A stretch of 64,000 nt of DNA from Archangium gephyra. GTDB lineage: Bacteria; Myxococcota; Myxococcia; Myxococcales; Myxococcaceae. A program made the position numbers and the translations under genes. The notes below the pieces were generated by a model that ran no database searches, was not told where the DNA came from, and was given only the letters and a program-made list of their open reading frames with translations. This document shows, one piece after another, positions 45,084 to 52,581 of this stretch (position 1 is its first letter; each line of letters opens with the position of its first letter). The stretch is taken from assembly GCF_001027285.1 (NCBI RefSeq), contig NZ_CP011509.1, forward strand, positions 10,812,501 to 10,876,500, given 5' to 3'.

Positions 45084-46151
45084 TCAAGCAACACCTTCCG
45101 GACCTGGAGGGCGGCTGTTGGGCATGGGGCTGCGGCGGCAGCTCATGCGGATGATGTCGGGAATGGCGGACAGGGGCACACCCCGGTCCGTTGCCCTCAA
45201 CTCGATGGCCACCCGGGGCATGCCAAAGACGACGGACGAGGTCTCGTCCTGGGCGAAGGTGACACCGCCGACCTTCTTGATGTCCAGCAGGCCGCGCGCC
45301 CCGTCCTCGCCCATGCCGGTGAGGACGCCACCGCCAGCGCGGCTGCCATAGGTGCGCGCCAGCGAGGACAGCAGCAGGTCTCCAGAGGGGCACGGTCCGC
45401 CGCGCGTGCGCGTCAGCCGCACCACCCCGTTGCCCTCCACCGTCAAGTCATGCCCGTCGAGCGGGAAGTACACCCGGCCCGGCTCCAGGCGCTCGCCCTC
45501 CTTGCCGATGACGACCTTGAGGGACGTCACCTGGGAGAGCCAGCGCACCATGCCGGGGGTGAAGCCCTCGGTGATGTGCTGGGCGATGACGATGGGCACC
45601 GGAAGATCCGCCGGCAGGCGCGAGAGCACCTCCGACAGAGCGGGAGGGCCACCGGTGGAAGCCGCCAGGCCGAAGATGTCCACGCGCGCCCCGGTCACGG
45701 GCGGCGGCGGGGAGGGCGGACGCAGGCGCCGGGAGATGACCGGCACCTCCGCCATCAGGCACACCGACTCGGCCAGCTGCCGGCCCCAGCGGCGCAGCTC
45801 CTCGCCACTGGTGACGGAGGGCTTGCCGATGAGCTCCAGCGCGCCCGCGCTCATCGCCTGGAAGCACACGTCCAGGTTGCGCTGGTCCGCCACGGCGCTC
45901 ACCACCAGGATGCGCGCCGGCGCCTCGGCCATGATGGCCGCGATGGCCGCCGGGCCGTCCAGGTCCGGCATCAGCAGGTCCATGGTGATGACGTCCGGGC
46001 GCAGCAGCCGCGCCAGCGTCACCGCCCGGCTGCCCGTGTTGGCCCGCCCCACCACCTCGATGCGCGGATCATCCGTCAGCAGCGCGCTGACGGCGTCGGC
46101 CATCGTGGGGGAGTCGTCCACCACCAGTACACGGATGGGCTCCGTACTCAT
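45084..46151 (-). CDS. cheB: Chemoreceptor methylesterase CheB
   Basis: 355 residues. A receiver (Asp58 phospho-acceptor in ITMDLLMP) controls the C-terminal methylesterase, whose triad is Ser165 (AASTGG), His192 (AQHI) and Asp283 (GMGEDG). It demethylates or deamidates MCP glutamates. The linker between domains (about 140-157) is Pro-rich. The gene overlaps cheA by four bases (ATGA). The receiver's last Lys is in GKP at about 110. Confidence 0.97.
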   Translation of the reverse strand: MSTEPIRVLVVDDSPTMADAVSALLTDDPRIEVVGRANTGSRAVTLARLLRPDVITMDLLMPDLDGPAAIAAIMAEAPARILVVSAVADQRNLDVCFQAMSAGALELIGKPSVTSGEELRRWGRQLAESVCLMAEVPVISRRLRPPSPPPPVTGARVDIFGLAASTGGPPALSEVLSRLPADLPVPIVIAQHITEGFTPGMVRWLSQVTSLKVVIGKEGERLEPGRVYFPLDGHDLTVEGNGVVRLTRTRGGPCPSGDLLLSSLARTYGSRAGGGVLTGMGEDGARGLLDIKKVGGVTFAQDETSSVVFGMPRVAIELRATDRGVPLSAIPDIIRMSCRRSPMPNSRPPGPEGVA

Positions 46152-48328
46152 GCGCGTGCCCCTCTCCGGCTCATCACGTCGAGCACCTCGGTCAACAGGC
46201 GGCCCGCGGCGCACTCACGCTTGCTGAGGTAGCCGTCCGCGCCCGCCGCCAGGCCGCGCGAACGGGCGGCCGCGCTGTCGTTGGCGGAGACGAGGATGAC
46301 GGGGACCTCCTTGGTGTCCGGCTGCGAGCGCAGTTTGGCGATCAGCTCGGTCCCGTTCATCTCCTCCATCTCGAGGTCGCAAATGATCACGTCGTAGGTC
46401 TCCGTCTGCAACCGCTCCATGGCGCGGGCTCCGCTGGCGGCCAGGTGCACGGTGAAACCACCGGCCTCCAGCATGGCCCGGTGCAGGGCGCGTGCGGTGA
46501 GAGAGTCGTCCACCACGAGGGCGCGGCGGCTCTGAGGCATGGCCACCGACTGCGGGGTGGAATCGGTCACCACCCAGCCGGGGCGAAGGATGAGCAGCAG
46601 CTCGCCGCGGCTGAGGATGGCCGCGCCCTGGTAGGCGGGCACATCGCGCACCTCGGCGGGCAGCGGGCGGATGACGAGGTCCCGGTCACCCACCACCGCG
46701 TCCACCGCGAGCGCCATGCGCTTGCCGCCGCTCTGGACGATGATGAGGGGCTGGCCCTCGGACGGGGGCGCCGAGGCACGCAGGCCCATGCGGGCGCCCA
46801 GGTCCATCACCGGCACCAACTGGCCGTTGTAGTCCAGCTGCGTCTTCATGCGGCCGATGCGCAGGTTCTCCGGGCTGGCCAGCTGGGTGGACTCCACCGC
46901 CAGCATGGGCAGGCCCACCTGCGAGTCGATGGTGCGCACCGTGAGCACCGGCGAGCTGCCCAGCTCCATGGGCAGGGTGATCATGAAGCGCGTGCCCGAG
47001 CCCTTGGTGCTCACCACCTCGATGCGGCCCTGCATGGCCTCCACCGCGGAGCGCACCGCGTCCAGGCCCACGCCGCGGCCCGAGGTGTCGGTGACGTCCG
47101 TGCGGGTGCTGAAGCCCGGGCGGAAGATGAGGTCGCGGATCTGCGCCTCGTGCATCCGCGCGCCCTCGTCCGCGCTGATGAGCCCCTTGCGCTCGGCCGA
47201 CGCGCGCACGTGCTGCACGTCGATGCCGCGCCCGTCGTCGCTCAGCTCCAGCACGAGGATGTTGCCCTGCTGCTCCACGCGCAGGGTGAGGGCGCCCTCG
47301 TGGTGCTTGCCGCCGCGCTCGCGCTCGTCCGGCATCTCGATGCCGTGGTCCACCGCGTTGCGCAGCAGGTGCACCATGGCGCCCTTGAGCTTCTCGAGCA
47401 GCCGGCGGTCCAGCGACACCTCGGCGCCCACCACCGAGAGCCGGGCCTGCTTGCCCAGCTGGCGCGACAGGTCTCGCACCATGCGCTGCAGCGGCTCGAG
47501 GATGGTGCGCACCGGGCGCGTGGTGATGGACTTGAGGCCCTCCTCCAGGCTGTCCACGATGTCGGAGGCCTCGTGCCCGTCCGAGCGCACACCGGCCGTC
47601 ACGGACGACAGCATCGCGCGGGCGCGGGCCGTGGGCGCCAGCAGCTCGCGCGCCGACAGCAGCTCCACCGCCTTGGAGATGTCACGCAGACGGTCCTCCA
47701 GGCGCATGCGGAACTCGCGCAGGCGCTCCACCTCGCGCATCAGCGCCGTCACCTGGTGGGCGGCCACACGCCAGCTGGCCTCCACCGCCGAGTCGTCGTC
47801 CGCCGCGGACATGGCCGCGGGTGCCTGGGACGGAGCGGCCTGCACCGGCGCGGGGGTGGCGGGCGCATGAGCCGACGCGGAGTCCGCGGCCATGGCCAGG
47901 GCCATGGCGTCGGCCTCCTCCGGAGGCGGCGCATCCGCCACGAGCTGGGACAGGGCCGCCGTCGGATCCGGCAGCGCGTCCCCACGGCCTTCCGCGTGGG
48001 CCGCGGCGCGCAGCAGGAACAGGTCCAGCCCGTGCAGCAGCATGTCCACCATCGGCCGCGGCATGGGCTTGATGTCCTTGCGCAGCGGCGCGAGGGCATC
48101 CTCCAGCTTGTGGGCGATGGAGCTCAGATCCTGCAGACCGAGGCTGGCGGCACTGCCCTTGAGGGTGTGCAGGTGCCGCGCCAGGCGCGTGTACACCTTG
48201 GCCAGCGCCTCGTTGTCGATGCCCTCCCGCTCCAGGTCGAGCAGGTCCAGGGTGACCTTCTGACAGACTTCCTGCGCCTCGGTGGAGAAGCCCGCCACCA
48301 GGCTCTGCAGCATGGGATCAACCGCCAT
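46148..48328 (-). CDS. cheA: Hybrid chemotaxis kinase CheA with C-terminal receiver
   Basis: 726 residues. The Hpt domain has phosphorylatable His54 in HTLKGSA. A Pro/Ala linker follows, with no recognisable P2 docking domain. P3 is helical, and the P4 ATPase has HLLRNAVDHGIE, DDGRGID and GRGVGLDAV. P5 is CheW-like, and a receiver is fused at the end with the acceptor Asp in IICDLEME. This FrzE-like design lets the kinase regulate itself or act as a phosphate sink. The start ATG lies inside cheW (11-base overlap), just downstream of a G7 tract. It stops in an ATGA overlap with cheB. Confidence 0.97.
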   Translation of the reverse strand: MAVDPMLQSLVAGFSTEAQEVCQKVTLDLLDLEREGIDNEALAKVYTRLARHLHTLKGSAASLGLQDLSSIAHKLEDALAPLRKDIKPMPRPMVDMLLHGLDLFLLRAAAHAEGRGDALPDPTAALSQLVADAPPPEEADAMALAMAADSASAHAPATPAPVQAAPSQAPAAMSAADDDSAVEASWRVAAHQVTALMREVERLREFRMRLEDRLRDISKAVELLSARELLAPTARARAMLSSVTAGVRSDGHEASDIVDSLEEGLKSITTRPVRTILEPLQRMVRDLSRQLGKQARLSVVGAEVSLDRRLLEKLKGAMVHLLRNAVDHGIEMPDERERGGKHHEGALTLRVEQQGNILVLELSDDGRGIDVQHVRASAERKGLISADEGARMHEAQIRDLIFRPGFSTRTDVTDTSGRGVGLDAVRSAVEAMQGRIEVVSTKGSGTRFMITLPMELGSSPVLTVRTIDSQVGLPMLAVESTQLASPENLRIGRMKTQLDYNGQLVPVMDLGARMGLRASAPPSEGQPLIIVQSGGKRMALAVDAVVGDRDLVIRPLPAEVRDVPAYQGAAILSRGELLLILRPGWVVTDSTPQSVAMPQSRRALVVDDSLTARALHRAMLEAGGFTVHLAASGARAMERLQTETYDVIICDLEMEEMNGTELIAKLRSQPDTKEVPVILVSANDSAAARSRGLAAGADGYLSKRECAAGRLLTEVLDVMSRRGARA

Positions 48329-48878
48329 TGCGAGCCCCCCCGGTGCCGGTGCCGGTGCCACGCGCGAAGAGGCGCGGCAGGTCGATGAGGTGGATGATCT
48401 GTCGGGTGCTGCTCAAGAGGACCTCGGTCACGGGACCTTCGGAGTGCGTGCGCGCCGCCTCGACCGCGGCGGTGGGCATGCTGAGGGGGCGCGGAATGGC
48501 CTCGCAGTCCAGGGCGCACAGCTCGCCGTCGCCGCGATCCACCACGAGCAGCACGGCGGGATCCTGCCGCCAGCCATGGCCGCCCAACATCGCGGCGAGG
48601 CTGAGGGCGGCGAGCACCGAGCCCTGGTAGCGCAGCACGCCGATGACGTGCGGCTGGGACAGGGGCACCGGCGTCACCAGGCGCAGCGGCAGGGCCGCGC
48701 GCAGGGACTCCAGGGGAATGGCGTAGCGCTCCTCGCCCAGGGGGAACTCGGCCACCATGAGCACGGTCTCGTCGGCGTTGCCGTCGACGCGTCCGCGCAG
48801 GCGCGTGGCACGCTCGTCCAGCAGCGTGCGGACTTCCTGATCCTGGACCTCCTCGGGGCCTCGGTTGCTGGTTGTCAT
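48318..48878 (-). CDS. cheW: CheW coupling protein
   Basis: 186 residues. The CheW fold (about 35-170) includes ERYAIPLESLRAALP and HVIGVLRYQGSVLAALSLA, and links the receptor to CheA. An N-terminal extension of about 35 charged residues is longer than usual. The C-terminus is a simple Gly/Thr/Gly repeat (three GGCACC hexamers and a G7 run on the coding strand) that overlaps the cheA start. The stop lies inside cheA. It is overlapped by four bases with cheR upstream. Confidence 0.95.
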   Translation of the reverse strand: MTTSNRGPEEVQDQEVRTLLDERATRLRGRVDGNADETVLMVAEFPLGEERYAIPLESLRAALPLRLVTPVPLSQPHVIGVLRYQGSVLAALSLAAMLGGHGWRQDPAVLLVVDRGDGELCALDCEAIPRPLSMPTAAVEAARTHSEGPVTEVLLSSTRQIIHLIDLPRLFARGTGTGTGGARNGG

Positions 48879-50101
48879 TCGATGGCTCCCAACGTGAGGA
48901 AGGCGTCAGCGGACGCCCTGTAGAAGCGGGCCGGAAGAGGCTCGGGCCCCTCGATGATCAGATCCGGCGGGAGCCGGGCCGCGTTGTCGCGCACGGTGTG
49001 CATGAGGGCGAAGGCAGCCTCGCGGGACCCTGCGCGCTCGCGCAGCAGGGCCAGCTCCAGCATGCCGGGAAGGTAGTCACGGAACTGTTGCAACAGTTTC
49101 TCCAGAAGGGTGGCCGCGCCGGACTCATCCCCGCTCTCGATGCGCTGGAGCGCCTCGGTGTGCAGGCCCACGGCGGTGGGCGGGGGAGGAGGCGGCGGCG
49201 TCGTGGCGCGCAGGGAGGCCGCGGCCCTGAAGGGCTCGGGCTCGCGGATCACGGGAACGGGCTTGGGCGCTGGCGGCGGCGTCAGCTCCCGGGGCAGCGG
49301 GCGGCGGAAGGCCTGCAGCTCCGGAGCGCCCACGCGCACCAGCCCCGCGGGCGGATGATCCACCTCCACGGTGCCCAGCAGCAGGAAGCCACCCGGGACG
49401 AGCGCCTTGGCCAGGTGGCCCAGCGCCACCTGCACCGCGTCCGGAGAGAAGTACGTCAGCACGTTGCGGCAGAAGATGACGTCGAAGAGGCCGTGCATCT
49501 CGTGCAGCGGCTCCAGCAGGTTGCCCTGGGAGAAGCGCACCACGGCGCGCACCGAGTCGAGGATGCTCACCCGGCCCTCGCCGACCTCATGGTAGAGCGG
49601 ATGCAGCAGCGGCCCGGCCTCGCGGCGGGACCAGTTGCCGTACGTGCCCCGGCGCGCCGCTTCCAGGCGGCCCTCGTGCAGGTCGGTGCCGAGCACCTCC
49701 ACGCGCACGCCCGGAGGCGCCATGTTCAACAGGCACGCGGCGATGGAGTACGTCTCCTCACCCGAGGCGCACCCGGCGCTCCACCCGCGCAGGGTGAGGT
49801 TGCCCCGGGCCAGCGCGGCGGGCACCGCCTCATAGGCCAGGAAACGGAACTGCTCCGGGTGGCGGAAGAAGTACGTCTCCCCCACCAGCACGGCATCCAG
49901 CAGGGTCCGCGCCAGCGGCGCACCGGGACGCTGCAGCTCCGCCAGCAGCTCCGCCGGAGAGCGGCCCCGCGCCAGCTCCGCGCGCACGACGCGGTCCACC
50001 GCCGTGGGCGAAATGGCCGTGTCACGGAAACCCGTGCACGATGCGACGACCTCACGCGCCCGCGCGAGCACCTGCTGAGGCTCCACCACCCCCGAAGTCA
50101 T
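48875..50101 (-). CDS. cheR: Chemoreceptor methyltransferase CheR with C-terminal helical repeats
   Basis: 408 residues. The helical N domain (about 1-75) precedes the SAM fold: GETYFFRHPEQF (about 73-84), SAGCASGEETYSIA in place of the usual SAGCSTGEEPYS, and IFCRNVLTYF. After a Pro-rich linker (about 270-310) the C-terminal 95 residues contain TPR-like helices (RIESGDESGAATLLEKLLQ). This is the architecture of FrzF and other TPR-bearing CheR proteins, where the repeats modulate site choice. Both neighbours overlap it by four bases. Confidence 0.95.
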   Translation of the reverse strand: MTSGVVEPQQVLARAREVVASCTGFRDTAISPTAVDRVVRAELARGRSPAELLAELQRPGAPLARTLLDAVLVGETYFFRHPEQFRFLAYEAVPAALARGNLTLRGWSAGCASGEETYSIAACLLNMAPPGVRVEVLGTDLHEGRLEAARRGTYGNWSRREAGPLLHPLYHEVGEGRVSILDSVRAVVRFSQGNLLEPLHEMHGLFDVIFCRNVLTYFSPDAVQVALGHLAKALVPGGFLLLGTVEVDHPPAGLVRVGAPELQAFRRPLPRELTPPPAPKPVPVIREPEPFRAAASLRATTPPPPPPPTAVGLHTEALQRIESGDESGAATLLEKLLQQFRDYLPGMLELALLRERAGSREAAFALMHTVRDNAARLPPDLIIEGPEPLPARFYRASADAFLTLGAIE

Positions 50102-50961
50102 GCGCTGCGCTCCACCCCCGCCGGCCGCAGCACTCCCACGGCCTCGCGCAACAACTCCTGGGTAGCGAAGGCTTTCGGATCGAAGATGGGCACCGGGCGC
50201 TCACCCGCCCTCAGCATGCCCATCAACGTGTCGCGCAGCTGACCATGATCGGAGCCGCCCACGCGCTCGCGCCGATCGATGTCCGAGGACTGGTACTCCT
50301 CGGGGTCCTGCACCGAATCCACGCTCAGCGCCAGCAGCACGCCGTCGATCTCCAGGATGACCAGCTTGCGCTCCTCGATCGTCTCCCGGTGCTGCACTTC
50401 CAGCCGGCGCGCCAGGTCCAGCACGCACACGGGCTGGCCGCGCAGCTCGAAGAACTCGGAGATGTAGCCCGGCCCCATCGGCAGCGGCCGCGTGGAGGGC
50501 TGGAGGATGACCTGACGCACGCAGTCCAAGGGGATGGCGAACTCCAGCCCCCCCACCGTCAGCCGCAGCAGGGCCAGCGAGCCCTGCCGGGCCCGGCGCC
50601 GCGCGTTGGCCAGGGCGTTCTCCACCGCGCTCAGCAGCTCATCCGCGCGGAAGGGCTTGGCCAGGAACAGCTCCGCGCCCAGAGTCAGACACGCCTCGGC
50701 CCGCGCCACCTCCGAGGAGATGATGACGGGGATGGGCTCGGTGACGGGGTCCGCCTTGAGGCGCTTGAGCACCTCGTCGCCGTCCATCTCCGGCATGGAG
50801 AGGTCCAGCAGGATGGCGGCAGGCTGCACTCGAGCCACCTTCTCGAGCGCCTCCTTGCCATTGCTCGCCGTATTCAGCGCGTAATGGCCCGAGAGGATCG
50901 CGCGCTCGAGCGCGAGGATGGCATCACTGTCGTCGACGAGGAGCAGGGACGGGAGGCTCAC
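50098..50961 (-). CDS. Receiver-CheW fusion (reversed CheV-like adaptor)
   Basis: 287 residues. The N-terminal receiver has acidic Asp10/Asp11, acceptor Asp53 in LLDLSMP and Lys of AKPF. From about 128 a CheW domain follows (LLRLTVGGLEFAIPLDCVRQV, FFELRGQPVCVLDLA). CheV proteins carry the same two modules in the opposite order (CheW then receiver). The arrangement suggests a phosphorylation-controlled coupling protein. It overlaps cheR by four bases and begins ten bases after the cheY-like gene. Confidence 0.92.
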   Translation of the reverse strand: MSLPSLLLVDDSDAILALERAILSGHYALNTASNGKEALEKVARVQPAAILLDLSMPEMDGDEVLKRLKADPVTEPIPVIISSEVARAEACLTLGAELFLAKPFRADELLSAVENALANARRRARQGSLALLRLTVGGLEFAIPLDCVRQVILQPSTRPLPMGPGYISEFFELRGQPVCVLDLARRLEVQHRETIEERKLVILEIDGVLLALSVDSVQDPEEYQSSDIDRRERVGGSDHGQLRDTLMGMLRAGERPVPIFDPKAFATQELLREAVGVLRPAGVERSA

Positions 50962-50971
50962 GGCTCGGCTC

Positions 50972-51349
50972 TCAATTCTGCGCGAGGAACTTGCGCACGG
51001 TCTCTGTCAGGTCGTGATGAGAGACCGGCTTGTTGATGAAGGCATTGGCACCGGCTTCGACGCCCCGCTGCCGCAGGTCGCCGCCCCGCTCACCCGTCAG
51101 CAGGATGACCGGAACGTCGCGCACCTGAGCCAGGGGGCTCTGGCGCACCTGCTTGACGAAGGTGATGCCGTCCATGCCAGGCATGTTGATGTCCGCGATG
51201 ACCAGCTTCACCGGCACCAGCCGGAGTAGCTGCAATGCCCGCGTCGCATCCTCTGCCTCGACGAACCCCATCTTCAGGTTCATGAGATAGATCTTGAGGA
51301 TGTTGCGAACGGTCGGGCTGTCATCCACGAGTAGGATGTTGGCGCTCAA
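50972..51349 (-). CDS. CheY-like response regulator, TTG start
   Basis: 125 residues. The first residues SANILLVDDSPTVRNIL place the start at the TTG at 51349, with AGGAG nine bases upstream. Further upstream codons show no homology and the other candidate (51433) is also a TTG. Asp53 in IADINMPGMD is the acceptor, Thr in LLTGERGG and Lys in INKP complete the active site. It is first in the che operon and the probable output of its CheA. Confidence 0.93.
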   Translation of the reverse strand: MSANILLVDDSPTVRNILKIYLMNLKMGFVEAEDATRALQLLRLVPVKLVIADINMPGMDGITFVKQVRQSPLAQVRDVPVILLTGERGGDLRQRGVEAGANAFINKPVSHHDLTETVRKFLAQN

Positions 51350-51464
51350 ACCCAGGCTCCTGCCGTGGGCCCGTGGATCGGGACCCGGCTGAAGGAAACG
51401 GTGAGACTGTAGCGTGACCTCGCCCTCCTGCAAAAGCGGGGGCGAGAGAATCTCGGTCTTCAGA

Positions 51465-51484
51465 GGGACGGACGAGCCCGTCCC
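51465..51484. terminator. Hairpin downstream of fabI
   Basis: GGGACGG / CCGTCCC with a six-base loop, 13 bases after the fabI stop and before the che operon. No T run; it may work as a Rho-type or processing hairpin. Confidence 0.45.
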
Positions 51485-51496
51485 GCCGCGAAGCGA

Positions 51497-52330
51497 TCAG
51501 CCAGCCGAGGGGGGAGAACCGCCTCCGCCGCTCCCCTGCTCGCCCTCCTCGGGCGGCACCGGAGGCGCCCCGATGGCGTGGTAGCCACCGTCCACGTGCA
51601 CCATTTCGCCCGTGGTGGAAGGCAGCCAGTCCGAGAGGAGCGCACAGGCGGTGCGGGCCACCATGTCGTGGCTGGTGCGGGCATCCCACCCCAGGGGCGC
51701 CTGGGCACCCCAGGCCTTCTCCAGGGTCTTGAAACCAGGGATGCCCTTGGCCGCCACGGTGGCCAGCGGGCCGGCGGCCAGGGCGTTGACCCGGATCTTC
51801 TTGGGGCCCAGGTCCCGGGCGAGGTAGCGCACGGTGGACTCCAGGGCCGCCTTGCAGACGCCCATCCAGTCATAGATGGGCCAGGCCACCCGGTTGTCGA
51901 AGTCCAGGGTGACGATGGAGCCGCCCTCCGTCATCAGCGGCATCACCGCCACGGACAGCTCCTTGAGGGAGAAGGCGGAGATCCGGAACGCGGTCTGGAC
52001 ACTCTCCCAGGGGGTGTTGAGGAAGTTGCCACCCAGCGCGTCCTCCGGGGCGTAGGCGATGGAGTGGAGCACCCCATCCACCCTGCCCCAGCGCTGGCGC
52101 AGCGCCTCGGTGAGCGCGGGGAAGTGGGCGGAGTTGGTGACGTCCAGTTCCAGCACGTCGACGCCCGCCTTCAGGCGCTTCGCACTGCGCTCCGTGAGCG
52201 ATTTCGCCCGGCCGAAACCGGTGAGGACGATCTCCGCCCCCTGCTCCAGCGCGTGCTCGGCCACGCCGTAGGCGAGCGACTGGGGGGTGAGCACTCCGGT
52301 GATGAGGAGCTTCTTGCCCTGCAGCAGCAT
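51497..52330 (-). CDS. fabI: Enoyl-ACP reductase FabI
   Basis: 277 residues. FabI performs the last NADH-dependent step of each fatty-acid elongation cycle. Family marks: GKKLLITGVLTPQSLAYGVA at the N-terminus (FabI-type split glycine loop), the catalytic pair Tyr153/Lys160 in YDWMGVCK (Y-x6-K), and SIAYAPEDALGG. The C-terminus has an extra 20-residue Gly/Pro/Glu tail. The ATG gives MLLQGKK with a weak AAGG site. It is divergent from sucA across 251 bases and is followed by a hairpin and the che operon. Confidence 0.96.
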   Translation of the reverse strand: MLLQGKKLLITGVLTPQSLAYGVAEHALEQGAEIVLTGFGRAKSLTERSAKRLKAGVDVLELDVTNSAHFPALTEALRQRWGRVDGVLHSIAYAPEDALGGNFLNTPWESVQTAFRISAFSLKELSVAVMPLMTEGGSIVTLDFDNRVAWPIYDWMGVCKAALESTVRYLARDLGPKKIRVNALAAGPLATVAAKGIPGFKTLEKAWGAQAPLGWDARTSHDMVARTACALLSDWLPSTTGEMVHVDGGYHAIGAPPVPPEEGEQGSGGGGSPPSAG

Positions 52331-52581
52331 GCACAGGCCTTTCTGACCAAAGAGAAGGAAGTCCAGGGGGTTTATCACTCCCGGCGGCTCGGGTAAGCCA
52401 GGAAGAAGTCCGGGCCCCCCGCCCCACCCGGTAGGAAACACCGGATGAAGTTGCGCTCACGTGGCGCATGAATCCTCCTGCTCCCCCGGAACGGAAGGAC
52501 TGGGAGACGGGGCACCGCTGATCAACAAATCGTGCCGAAAACCCCCCAACGGGGCGCCCTTCCAGTAAAAGACAGCACGCC

